NCBI GenBank assembly: GCA_009731375.1
Contig: BJOX01000061.1
Coordinates: forward strand, 778,597 to 842,596
Direction of reading: 5' to 3'
Source of the DNA: Paulinella micropora
Taxonomy: Eukaryota; Cercozoa; Imbricatea; Euglyphida
Length of the DNA: 64,000 nucleotides
Below, in pieces: positions 8,387 through 18,893 of the stretch (positions within the stretch are counted from its first letter, which is position 1; every line of letters starts with the position of its first letter). Both the position numbers and the translations under genes were made by a program. The notes beneath the pieces were generated by a model. It did no database searches. It was not told the DNA's origin and saw only the letters and a program-made list of their open reading frames with translations.

Positions 8387-11125
8387 ATTTGATATCCGTA
8401 AGGGATACTATCATTATCTGTATAAAATTCACGTCCGCACCATCTTGTTTTATTAACTACTTTTACAACATTCTTTTGATGTTGTATGCTAAAGTGTTCA
8501 ATATGTTGTTGTTTGCTGTTTCTGCGAGTATGTATTTTCTTCATTATAAAGTCTCTGGTATTAGTTAAACTTTCACCCTTATCCATTAATTCATAAGCGG
8601 TTGGATTTAATTTTTTCAAATCCAAACCTTTTCCTCTAAAGTGGAAATGAGTTTTACCTTTTTCTTCATCTTTTTTTACATACTCCAACATATATAATTT
8701 TGGTGCTACCCATATTCCCCTTATTATTTTACAATCTGTTCCAAGGTCATCATCCATTCCGCCGATTGCTTTATCTATAAATCTCTTTATCCGTTCAATG
8801 TTTCTTATGTGGCTTTGAATGCTGTCTGTGTCTGTATAATAATAATCTCGGTCAGGGTCGTTGACTGGGTTTGCTTCAGTCATATACTTATACATAATCC
8901 GTCTGCTGTATGCTAGGATAAAAGCTCCATAGTGAGTTGGTTTTGTAATTTTTTCTTCTTCTTCTTGCTCATCTCTTGGAATACCACTGATTAACCATAA
9001 TTCACCATTAGCATCTTCAAACTTTTCAATATCACTTATTACGTGTTTAGCCCAGAATTTCCAATACTCGTGATTTTTTGTTATGTATTTACTTACAGAA
9101 TTAATTGGTCTTTGAATTGTCTTTCCATATAAGTTATATAAAGCATTCATAAATAACTTTGCTAATGAATACTGCGGTGTGCCTTTCTTTGAATTTTGTT
9201 TTTTCTTGAATAAGTCCAAAATATATTCTTTAAATACTGGTTCAGCTTCTTCAGTGTAATATCCACGATTGATTTTGACTTGGTAGCCAAGTTCAATCAT
9301 ATCTTCAATATCTACAGAAGTAAGCCATTGGTCTTTCATATCTCTTAACCCCCATTTTAAACACCCCTTACTATCTCTATAAGGAACCCGCGGATGTAAT
9401 ATATTTTTTGCAGATACATAATCAACATTATATATTCCGAGTTTCCCTTTCATTTCTCCTTCACATTCCTTTATTTCTCCAGTCATAGATAATTCAAGCA
9501 TTGCAGTTGGATAAAGTGAGACTACATCCGCATCAATAAGATAATCTACAATCTCATCAAACCCAATTTCACCATTTACGTATTTTTGATATTGCTCTGA
9601 AATAAATCGTCTTTTGCTTGGATAAGTTCTAGCACCATATACAGCCCTTCTAAAATCTTTTTCTTGTTTTAAATTTGGTAGTTGAATAATATATTTACCA
9701 TCTATCTTCTTTTTCCATAAGTTCCAAGTAAGAGACGAAGTAGATATGTAAGCAGTTAAGTTAGTTTTGTGTTCTTTATATATTTGATTGTTTAGTGTGT
9801 CGTGTAGTTCCTTTAGTCCCATAACATCTTTTTCTAAGTATGTTAAAATTTCGTTTTTTGTTTTGTCGTCCATCTCTTCCCATCGTTTCGCATGGTCGTG
9901 GTCAAAGTCTCCTTTTAACACATTACATCCCAGTGTTTCAAGGTTCTTTTTTAGACTTCCCTCAGTGTGCTTACATAAATCCCAGAATTTTATATTTTCA
10001 TATTCTAGTGAGATAATAGCATCATTATTCATAAGGGTCGCATATTTTATTCTTCTTTTGATAAATTCTTTTTGTAAGTAGTAGTTGGTCAAACTTACTC
10101 CCGTTAAAAGCATTAACATATAATTTCGCTTTTGGTTTCCTTTTTCATAAATCATCCGCATATTCAAAAATTATATTAAGCAATTTAGGAATACATTCAT
10201 CGCCTGTTACATATTTAAAGCCGATATCCGAAATAGTATAACCAGCTATGTATGGTGTGTGTAATTTGTATTCATTTGTAAAAGTCTCTAAGTCATAATG
10301 AAATACCTCATCTTGATTATTATACTTAGCCTCTTCAAAAGTAGTTAATAAAGACCTCACTTGATTTTCTTTCTTTCTGAGTTTCGCTCTTACATAAGAA
10401 ATTCTTTTATTATTACATTTATGATTATTATAATACTCTTTATAACAATCTGGACACTTATTTTTGTTTCTTTTTATGAAACTTATATAATGTCCTTTGA
10501 GTAGATAACAAAGCACATCCGCGGTTATCAAAGGGTCTTCATAGTTTTTGAATGTCTGTTTGCTTGTTGCATCAGTTAATTCAAAATACTTTCCTTCAAT
10601 ACAATATTTTTTTAAGATTTCAAAGCCGACTGATAAAGGTATCGGAGTATTAGACTCTAGTTTGAATTCTTGCCTAATATCATTACATACTTTTTTATTG
10701 AGTTTTGATTTTCCTTTCATAGGTAGATTTAATATATCCTTAACAACATAGAAAAAACAATTATTATCCTTACTCCTTGGATTAATATGAATTCCTTCGT
10801 CTGTTTTATTTTTCAAGTCCTTACCTGAAGAATTACAACCTCCTCCGTCTTCTTGGATAATTTGAATATTTATGTATTGAATAATTCGTTCATATCCGCG
10901 AGCACTGGATTCGAGATTTTGTTCATTATATAGATATATATCACGAAACAGATCATCAATGTCTTTTAACTTAACGGCATTGAAAGTTTTCCATTTATAA
11001 ACTACTATAGGTACCACTATAGGACACTTATCTTTTATATAAAATAAGGCTATTTTTATATAAATTCGTCTTACTATTAATTTCAACAAAAGTATACATA
11101 ATTTTATCCAAATTAAATATAACAA
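8377..11125 (-). pseudogene. Protein-primed family B DNA polymerase (pPolB), two breaks
   Basis: This replicates the linear viral genome using a protein primer. Upstream part (11125-10145): an INPRSKDNNCFFYVV block common in Maverick-type polymerases, a CPDC...HKC zinc-finger-like motif, and the exonuclease motif HYDLETF. Downstream part (10090-8377): polymerase motifs DVVSLYPTAM (about 9515), KLFMNALYNLYGK (about 9150) and YYYTDTDS (about 8845). A TGA at 10145-10147 interrupts the frame, which stays readable through an exonuclease II-like motif until about 10091, where one extra base shifts to the downstream frame. Total length is about 915 codons. It lies between the two inverted arms and is the only polymerase in the window. 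Confidence 0.85.
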
Positions 11126-11353
11126 TCATTAAGCCTTAAATAGTCCATATTTCAATTTCTCTCAAACTCTAAAAAAAGATAACTTATCGATCTTTTTTCA
11201 AATCAACACGAAGAGACATTAAAACCTGTTTCTTAGTTTTTCTAGGTGTCCTGAACTTAGTTATCTTTTTTGAAAAAATTAAAAGTCCTCCCTATTGCGA
11301 GTTTGATTAATTAATTTTTTCCATAAAATTTTTTTACCAATCTATATAGACCA
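11126..11353. promoter_or_regulatory. Divergent intergenic region between pPolB and gene Y
   Basis: It should hold promoters for both directions. Next to gene Y is TCTATATAGACC, shared with the left arm. Two related A/T hairpin sequences, AAAAAAGATAACT at 11172 and AGTTATCTTTTTT at 11258, form a 13-bp inverted repeat; AAAAAAGAT with ATCTTTTTT at 11189 forms a tighter hairpin. Arm homology begins at about 11308. Confidence 0.4.
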
Positions 11354-11644
11354 ATGACCACCCTCACCAGACTATCTGAAAAATTTGGACGACTTTCAAT
11401 TGAGAAGAATAAGGAATTCTTTTCGGTAAGAGATGTCCAACAGATGATTGATGAAGAAATTAAAGCAATTGAAAAAAGTAGAGAAGGAAAGCCGACCGAT
11501 GTTTTTCCGTTTGGCAAATACAAAGGAAAAAAAATTCAAAATGTTGATACCATTGAGAAACCATATCTTGAATGGGTTATGAAACAGCCGTGGTTTGATA
11601 AATTTACAGACATTAAAAGTGAAGTAAAAAAATATTTACAATAA
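11354..11644 (+). CDS. Small protein with ExoX-C-like C-terminus (gene Y), right copy, intact
   Basis: A 96-residue ORF without breaks. The N-terminal half is a charged helix-like segment (TRLSEKFGRLSIEKNKEFF), the C-terminal half has FPFGKYKGKKIQNVDTIEK and PYLEWVMKQPWF, matching the short domain at the C-terminus of ExoX-like nucleases (DUF3820-type). No catalytic exonuclease domain is present, so the domain may act in DNA or protein binding. It is divergent to pPolB and followed after 26 nt by gene Z. Confidence 0.6.
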   Translation: MTTLTRLSEKFGRLSIEKNKEFFSVRDVQQMIDEEIKAIEKSREGKPTDVFPFGKYKGKKIQNVDTIEKPYLEWVMKQPWFDKFTDIKSEVKKYLQ

Positions 11645-11670
11645 AACTAATATTTACTTTATATATATCA

Positions 11671-12181
11671 ATGACTGACCTGAACACCAAACAAGACTAC
11701 TTAAATGAAATTGAAAAATGGAACCTTGACAGCGAAATAAAAAAGCCAACAATTAAATGGACTAAGCCCGACATTGTTTCTTTCTATGAGCAATACAAGC
11801 CAAGGGACGACAACGTGAATGCAGTTATTCTATTGGAGGCTACACTAGCAAAAATAATAATGGAGGAACCAAGCACACCATTTACGGCGACTGATTTAAA
11901 AGAGACCAGTATCACTGAAATCAAGGCGAATGTGAGCGAAGCGTCACAACGTGGCGAAGCCACTTGTGTAGGTGAAGAGATAGCGAATGCTACATGTACA
12001 GAAGAAGGATGTATATTAAAGAAAGAAGACCAGCAAAATGAAACCGATATTTTTCTTCAATATGGTAAGTATTAAAAAAAATGAAAATCGAAGAAGTCGC
12101 TAAGATTGATAAACCATACCTTGAATATTTAATTCAACAACCTTATTTTAATAATAAAGATGCGGTAAAAAATATCTCTAA
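11671..12181 (+). pseudogene. Gene Z, right copy, frameshifted near the C-terminus
   Basis: It starts MTDLNTKQDYLNEIEKWN after a TATATATATC leader. The acidic middle differs from the left copy and includes an extra SEASQRGEATCVGE-like stretch. A one- to two-base change in the T/A run at 12071-12080 gives an early TAA; the C-terminal PYLEYLIQQPYFNNKDAVK block continues in another frame, and one lost A near the end moves the original stop (12179-12181) out of frame. Confidence 0.55.
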
Positions 12182-12230
12182 TATCACATTACCTTCTGTT
12201 TTATTTTTTGTTATTTTTTTTCTTTCTGTA

Positions 12231-13479
12231 TCACTGATCCTCAATAAAATTAGCGATAACATTAACATTTGAACCATTATTAGCAGTAGCAACGGATTTC
12301 TGTGTAAAAGTTAATACATCACTAGGAGACAGATATATATCATAATTTCTAAGATTTATTTGTTGAGTTGATTGAGAATTTACGTAAAGTTTAAAAATTG
12401 TTGCTCCGTTGGCAACGACACTCGCCTTTGTATCAGTATCTACAATTGAATACTTAGTATCAACATCTGCAAAACCCGCTCCAGTTAGTGTTCCATTCAA
12501 TAGTATTACCATTCTTACTACACACGCCTTACTATCTTCATTCGTAATACTTATCAAAGTGTGATAAACATTTGAATAATTTGTTAAATTAGCACCAGCA
12601 GCATCAAATGTTGCTTTATTCCTGATACTAATAATAGGGCTTTCAGTTGTGTTTGCTGCTTTACTTCCTTCCACTTCGTTTGTTATACTTGTGTTTATCG
12701 TATTACTCCCTTCAATAAATAATCCAACACTCGCTGTTTTAAGAGTTTGAATTCCGGTAGCAGAATCATTCCTCATTAGTGCAGTAAATGGTAAAGTAGT
12801 ATTTCTTAGACTTACACCTGTGTTGGCATTTGCATATTTAATAGTATGGACTTGAAATTCGCCTGTTGTAGGATTTTCAATTGAAAACCTTATTGCACCA
12901 AAGCCAAAATATTGAAATTGAATTTGGAATACATTTCCTTTACTCCAATCAATAACAGGCATATCTTTTGTTCCATTGCACGGGTCATCCCAGTTTGCTT
13001 GTTGGATATAAGTTGTAGCCCCTCCTTTGGCATGTAGAATACTCATCCAGACATTAGTTTTATAAAAATAAAAACCATTTGAAAAATCACTTTCACCAAT
13101 TCCTACACACGAATAATAGGATTTTGTGTCATCAGTTGTCCATATTAGCAGTGAAGCGACCAACAACTCCCATACCAGTCCGATATTTTATTCTTCTTTT
13201 ACTTGTTAGGATAGCATTCGCCGTGTTATCTGCTTGAGTTTTTAATTCTGCCATATTATTCAAAAATGACACAGAAGATTTTGTTTCTGTTTTAGTCCAT
13301 ACCCTTGTATTAATAGTGTATGGAAAGATTTCCTGAACAACTGGAGTTAATTGTCCAACTAGTGTTTCTCCAAAAGCAGTTTTCATATTATCAGTTTTAA
13401 TACCACCATCATATCCAACCCTGACGTTTATAAAATCTCCGTCTGGATTTTGTGCGATTAAATTTCTCTGGTGAGACAT
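12231..13479 (-). pseudogene. Putative virion surface/fibre-associated protein, right copy
   Basis: Homologue of the gene at 5925-7257, collinear throughout. It starts MSHQRNLIAQNPDGDF, then SKRRIKYRTGMGVVGRFTA, then a Gly/Asn/Thr-rich beta-like region to NVIANFIEDQ at the stop. A single extra A near 13146-13152 shifts the frame after about 110 residues; the remaining 300 residues are open. It lies between MCP and gene Z as in the left arm. A TATATAAA-type sequence lies upstream at about 13520. Its function is inferred only from position and the RRIKYR module. Confidence 0.6.
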
Positions 13480-13579
13480 ATTGTGTACAAAACGAACGAG
13501 TTTGTTTATATAACGAGTTTATATATAAAATAAAAAATTTAAATCTTTGATATTTTATTCAGAAATCTGTTCATATCCA

Positions 13580-15171
13580 TTATGAAATAGTAATAACATT
13601 TGCCTTGACTTGAACCTCTCGTTGAGTGATAGCAAGAGTGTAATGATTGAGACCAACATTTGCAGTAGTAGCCGTCATCTCCCAGCGTCTCTCTTGAGAA
13701 AGGTCAAGCCCACTAATTTCATTCTGGTCTTTACTCCAAAGCGGGCGAGTGTTGTCAAATGTATCCACCCAGAACCAGTTGTATTGATAGACATTGCTAT
13801 TTACCCAAGCACTGCCTTCAATCTTATTTTTTAGATACATGTAATCTTCAAGGGTTGTATTAGCAGTGCTAATATTAAATTCTTGAAGTCTAGACCCGTC
13901 AAGGGTAGTATAGAAGGAAGTAATCTTTGAACCATTCCTATTATCGTTATCATACGCGGTATTCTTTGTTTCTTCATTATTAAATGCTGAATGGTAAATT
14001 TTCTTAATTCTCCGTCCGTGTCCTCTATCGAACCTCATAATAATGTTCTGACTTGTAGATACCTGAATCGTGTTTTTGTATGAGTATGGGTAGTCAATCG
14101 TAAAAGACATACCTTCGGCACTGCTTTGTTGAATAGACTGGATAACATCAGGGTTTGTTTCAACTGCTAGAAACAAGTTTAAGTTTGCTACCTGCGAATT
14201 AGTGGTGCAAGGAAAAGAACCTTGATTTGCTGTGTTAATAGTGGTAGCCAGACCTGTATTAGCATCAACACCACCAACGTAATAAATAGTTCTGTTACTA
14301 GCCGCCCAGACAATTCTCATGGTCAGAATTTCAGGAAACATAATAGTCTTATCAAGTGCGAAAATAGTATTGTAAATCATAGACAATGGAATCTTCACAT
14401 AAATAATGGGGTCTGTGTTAGCACCACCAATACCTCCCTCAAGATACTTCGCCTCAGTGTATGAAACATTCACAGCAGACAAAGCACCCGCTCCAGTTGT
14501 CAGCGAAGTATCATCATGTCTTCGTGCATTAAGTGATGGAGGAGCGATAGCCCCAGCAATAGCATTACCAAAACGATTCAATGTTGCCTGAAGGTTAGCA
14601 TCGTTATTAANNNNNNNNNNAGCTACAGTCGCTACATTTGCCTGTTGACCAGCACNNNNNNNNNNCCAGCTACAGTCGCTACACTTGCCTGTTGACCAGC
14701 ATACACGTTAGCAGTAAAGGCTGTTGTTGCACGTCCATCAGCATTACACTTTTGAAGCATACACCCTACACCATTAGCCGATCCATGGTTCTCAAGTGCC
14801 AAAAAGTCCTTCAATGAAGTCTCAGGCTTCCAAATCATTTTCATAATAGTTCCGACATTATTCAAATCACACAAATAAACACCACTACGGGTTTGAAGTT
14901 GAATCTGTCTAATCATACTCAAACAATCCATAAAAATACGATTGTGTCTATCTGCAACTCCTGAAGCACCTGGGGCGTAAGTGAAACTCAGCACCGACTT
15001 TGCCAAGTTAAATGGGCGACTGATAAGGTCGAATGTGCTTTCCTGACCGCCCGCTGAAGTAACAACAACATTTCCTGCTCCTTCGCGAGGAGTAAGTTTG
15101 TTAAGGCGATACGAACCGCTGATATAATCAGTCTTACTGAAGTCTAATTCTCCGCCGTGTTGAGTTGGCAT
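13580..15171 (-). CDS. Major capsid protein, right copy (interrupted by assembly gaps)
   Basis: It starts MPTQHGGELDFSKTD at 15171 and ends at 13580. It shares RPFNLA, MDCLSMI, RSGVYLC, MIWKPE, LENHGS and MLQKCNA with the left MCP but differs at many other positions. Apart from two 10-N gaps (14611-14620, 14656-14665) no frameshift is visible, so this copy may be intact. The bases beside the gaps repeat each other, so the gaps probably hide an unresolved overlap and not missing coding sequence. Confidence 0.7.
14611..14665. other. Two 10-N gaps with repeated flanks inside the MCP
   Basis: The 35 bases between the gaps (AGCTACAGTCGCTACATTTG onward) are repeated almost identically after the second gap. 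This is typical of contig ends placed side by side without merging. Confidence 0.8.
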
Positions 15172-15273
15172 TTTTGTTTTTTTTAGGCAGTTGTGAAAAT
15201 TAACTAATTCACCAGAATATATTTATAGAAAAAAAAATAATTCTAAAATTAAATTAATTACCTTACCTAACCT

Positions 15274-16074
15274 TTAACAAGTGAAAAATGATGTAAATAA
15301 ATTAAAATAATTTGTCTCTCTGTAAATTAATAATGTCATAACAATACCTAACCCATTAAGATTAATTGCTTGGTCGTTTTCGTCTGTAAGATAAAACCTA
15401 TATACATTATTTGAACTGGTTGATAATTTCTTACCATACTCTGACCCACTTCCGTCGTATATAACGGCTCCAAATGGAATTTCGTTGGCAGTGTATATTT
15501 CTTGTAGCACATGATTATCACCTTCCCCTACTAAGTCCGATTGAAGATACAGAGTTTTTCGCCAATAAAAATAATCACATTTGGCGATTTAATAAAATCA
15601 TTAGTAAAGAAATATGTTGAATTTCTATCAAAACCCATTACCTCGTGAATACGGGTATCAGCATCAAATATAAACCGAGGTTGAATTCCTTTATTCTCAG
15701 ACACACTGAATGTTAATTTACCATCCTCTGGGTCTATGTTGGTATTATTACTGGATACAACATAAGTATAATTATTTGGGCTGTCTGCGGTTAGCACCTC
15801 CGACAACTTATTTTTTATATTGTTCATTGTGTAGTTTCCCTCAGGTATCGTAATTAAAGCCTCATACCCGTCTTCGGATAATGTGAAAGTATTATATGGA
15901 GAGGCAACTGAATAATAAGATTTTGGAACATAGATATGAAGAATTTTACAATGTGTGGGATTGTCTAGTCCCTCCATATTGACTTCGTGTGTAAAGTCGC
16001 TGTCTGTTCCCGTTATTCTATTTTTTTTTATTTATGTAATAGATACCCGAACTTCTTCCTCCCTTGTAATCCAT
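15274..16074 (-). pseudogene. Penton-type minor capsid protein, right copy
   Basis: Very similar to the left copy at 3291-4105 over its whole length. The ATG at 16074 gives MDYKGGRSSGIYYIN; an A-run at 16021-16032 causes a first frameshift, then the long frame 15977-15531 ends at the same GAAAAACTC site that breaks the left copy (15552-15560). The last part (15510-15274) holds PFGAVIYDG, FYLTDEN and LNGLGIVMTLL. The C-terminal tail differs from the left copy. Confidence 0.7.
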
Positions 16075-16131
16075 TGTTATATTATATAAATAATATTTTA
16101 TTTAAAATTCTATGCATATATATGTATAATT

Positions 16132-16611
16132 ATGAGTTTAAGAAAGTGCTCAAGATGTCATAGTGAGATAAAGGAAGAATATTTTTCAAGAAGTAGAAAG
16201 GGTGAGTCAAGAAAGTGTTGTAATAATTGTTCAAAAAAAATGAATTGTTCAGGCGGATAATTAAAAATAATGGAGATATTAAAAGGTTTTAGCACTAATT
16301 TTCAATACAATATCACATACGAAGTTAAGGTTAAACATTTATTACAATGGGATTTCATATTACAACATAATGCGAAACCAATATTTATTGAATATGATGG
16401 AATACAACATTTTGAACCCGTTAGATTTGGTAGAATTTCTAAAGATAAAGCAGAAAAAGCATTTGAAAAAACAAAAAAATATGACCAAGTAAAAAATACA
16501 TATTGTCAAGAAAAAGGATATCATTTACTCCGTATAAAATACGACGAAGATGTAGCATCTAAATTAATTAAATGGTTTGATGATATTGGTTTTGAATATC
16601 TTTATATGTAG
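16132..16611 (+). pseudogene. Zinc-ribbon plus Vsr/EDxHD-type endonuclease, probable homing gene
   Basis: A 42-codon ORF (16132-16260) has a CSRCHSE...CCNNC zinc-binding pattern and ends in TAA. The next ORF (16270-16611, 113 codons) is in the same frame and shows LLQWDFILQ, FIEYDGIQHFEP and KNTYCQEKGYHLLRIKYDE, the pattern of Vsr-like/EDxHD endonucleases found in phages and large algal viruses, often with an N-terminal zinc ribbon. One gene with a stop codon, or two genes, are both possible. It lies opposite to its neighbours, directly behind the protease stop, and is absent from the left arm, where only 23 nt separate protease and penton. That fits a mobile homing gene. Confidence 0.65.
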
Positions 16612-18150
16612 GTATCAAAATTACCATACCCATTCTATGCTTTTAATTTCTCCGCTTCTTCTTCTTTAAGGTCTGTATATCCACTAGCAAACTTAAAGCG
16701 GTTGCCTTTACTTCTTTCAATCAAAAATCTCATAGCAAACCATCCACACGTGTCGCTCGTATCGCTCTGCTCTTTTACTTTATTTACTTTCATAAGCAGG
16801 TATGTGCTTGGATGGCTTTTATCTATTAGCCGTTTCATTTGTTGTTGAAAGTCTTCAGTTGGCTCGTAAAGTGCTAAAGGGTCATACACTTCCACGGACC
16901 TATCTTTATCTAAATCTATATAAACCACCATCCAATGTGCTCCGGGTTGCGAACTTTTTTGGGTATTCATAATAAATCCGTATCGTTTTCTGCTTCCGGG
17001 CTTCAACTTGNNNNNNNNNNTATCGCTTTCTGCTTCCGGGCTTCAACTTGTAGATTTCATCACTGGCTATTGCTCCGAGATACCATCCATATTTTTTCAT
17101 TATGTCGTCTATTTCATTGGTCATTAGTCCCCGCCCCTCACCCTGTTGCTCTTCTGGCTGTTGCTCGTTATCTCCAACCAGTTGGAGATTTGGTGGTTGC
17201 TGTGGCTCCGCAGAACTTGTGCTCGGGGGTAGCGGTGTCTCCGCGACGCTCGGGGGTATGGTTGTCTCCGCGACGCTCGGGGGTACCGGTTGGGGCATTC
17301 CCTCGTCAATATTCAAATCATTTGAAACTTGTTTATCTACATTTGGGTCAAAAGTCATTTTGCTAGCTAGAGTTTTTACAAAGTCCTTTTTATTCATTGT
17401 GTGCCTCCAATCATTGCGGGATAGATATTTTTTAATTATTTTTATTGAAAATACCTTATCAATTAATTCTTCTAATGTCTTCGCGCCATTCCCTTTTTGT
17501 TCATTAATACCCATAAACTCTTCATATCTAGCATAATCCGCTACTTTTCTTTTTACGTTTTCCTTTTCATTTCCAACATCAATATTAAACCTTTTAATCA
17601 TGTTAATAATCCACTTTGAAGTGTCTTTGTAATTTAATTTTTTATGTCCATCACTATCTAGTCTCTTTTTTAAAGCCTGTGCTAACTCTTTTATAGTAAT
17701 GTTTGGGTGATAAGTTTTTGAAAATGCTGAGATTAAAAATTGATTAATTTGTAAATGTTCAAAATGCTTACCCTTTTCTTCTGCTTTCTTTTCTTCCTTT
17801 TCAAGTTTTTCTTTATATTCTTCTGCTAACTTTTTCTGTTCCTCTAAAGATGTCGCTGTGGCTATAGCCGTCTGAATATCTTGACTGGCTTTTTGTAAGT
17901 CTTTACGACTCATCTTTTTTATGAACTTATCTGTATATCCTGCTAATTTCAGTGTTTCAATATCTTTCTGCTTTTGTTTTTTTTCTTCCTCATATTGCTC
18001 TTTCGTTTTCAATGGTGCTTCATCTCCTAAATTAGGTAATGGCGGTGCTTGTGGTGGTGCTCCTAATGGCAGTGCTTGTGGCTGTCCCTGCTGTGGTGGC
18101 ATAATATATTGATATTGAGGCTTCACCTTGACATTATTGATTTTTTGCAT
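16602..18150 (-). pseudogene. Adenain-like cysteine protease with N-terminal extension, right copy
   Basis: The extension and protease are one continuous frame here, unlike the left copy. ATG 18150 gives MQKINNVKVKPQ; then come Pro/Gln-rich, coiled-coil and linker sections, and the protease domain with EIDDIMKKYGWYLG, Asp in VYDPLALYE and Cys in DTCGWFAMRF; the His block reads GAHWMVVYIDLD. A 10-N gap at 17011-17020 has duplicated flanks. A TAG at 16635-16637 removes the last ten or so residues; homology continues to the old stop at 16602-16604, overlapping the endonuclease end. The N-terminal dozen residues resemble those of the ATPase at 271. Confidence 0.7.
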
Positions 18151-18160
18151 CGTGTATATT

Positions 18161-18439
18161 CTAAGCAAGAAATTCCAAACACACAACAATTCTTCCCGCT
18201 AAATTTCCTGTATCAATATTTCCGCTGTCAGTTTCAAGGACTTCAAATGTATATTGTCCGTCCGTCCATCCGACGACACCTAAATTATAACTAAGGTTTG
18301 AAATGTTTGCTATATTACTATCAGCGAATGTGCCGATAATTCCAATTCTGTCCATATAAAGAATTCTGGTTTTGGTTTCCGTCTGGTCGTTTGTATAATG
18401 AATAAATTTTACTTTCATTCTGGTTGGTGTGAATGACAT
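18161..18439 (-). CDS. Unknown 92-residue viral protein
   Basis: An intact ORF starting MSFTPTRMKVKFIHY, predicted mostly beta with a hydrophobic end (AGRIVVCLEFLA). It lies 11 nt upstream of the protease ATG on the same strand and is probably co-transcribed. There is no counterpart in the left arm. I do not recognise a family; a minor virion protein is possible. Confidence 0.5.
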   Translation of the reverse strand: MSFTPTRMKVKFIHYTNDQTETKTRILYMDRIGIIGTFADSNIANISNLSYNLGVVGWTDGQYTFEVLETDSGNIDTGNLAGRIVVCLEFLA

Positions 18440-18582
18440 TTGAATATTTTTATTAATTGTTTTGCTTCCAACAAATCATTGCTCAGAAAAATAATCTTTT
18501 GGTATTTGTGCTCCGTCATTCTGAGTACGCTTGCTTCGCCACTTCGTGCTTTGTGGTTAAAATATATAAATATAGATATAAG

Positions 18583-18834
18583 ATGATAAAAATTTTATTA
18601 ATATTTGTCGGGTCTGTGTTAGCTTGGACGGCCTGCGACTTTTACTCGCGGGTAAGCGAAAAAAAGAATGAGAGTTGTGCTTATTGTATAAAGCAAGGAA
18701 TAGAAACTAAATTTAAATGTGTGTATAAGCCTATGAGTGATTGGTGTGTTAGTTTTGATGAAACCATGCCGTTAATCTGTGCCGGCGATAGTTCTTGGTA
18801 CAAAATACATTTATATGAATGCTCGCCTTTTTGA
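18583..18834 (+). CDS. Small Cys-rich secreted or membrane-anchored protein
   Basis: From ATG 18583 the 83-residue product begins with a clear hydrophobic signal-like segment (MIKILLIFVGSVLAWTA) followed by about 65 residues with seven cysteines, including CAYCIK. The longer ORF from 18457 would bury this segment, so 18583 is preferred. It points against its neighbours. Function unknown. Confidence 0.5.
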   Translation: MIKILLIFVGSVLAWTACDFYSRVSEKKNESCAYCIKQGIETKFKCVYKPMSDWCVSFDETMPLICAGDSSWYKIHLYECSPF

Positions 18835-18893
18835 AAAAAGGACACACAAACACCGAAGGTGTGTTGTGACGCTTCGCTCACAAAAACTGGGTT
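18835..18893. terminator. Two short hairpins between convergent genes
   Basis: ACACC-GAA-GGTGT and TGTGA...TCACA (with CGCTTCG between) form two small stem-loops between the ends of the secreted-protein gene and the membrane-protein gene. The TTGTGACGCT...CTCAC stretch also occurs in repeat copy b (5719-5734). A transcript-end role is inferred by analogy with palindromic 3' ends in giant viruses and virophages. Confidence 0.35.

Noticed and set aside
11311-11523. Minus-strand ORF opposite gene Y (and 7917-8159 on plus)
   Set aside because: Antisense shadow of gene Y, whose sense product has a recognisable motif in both arms.
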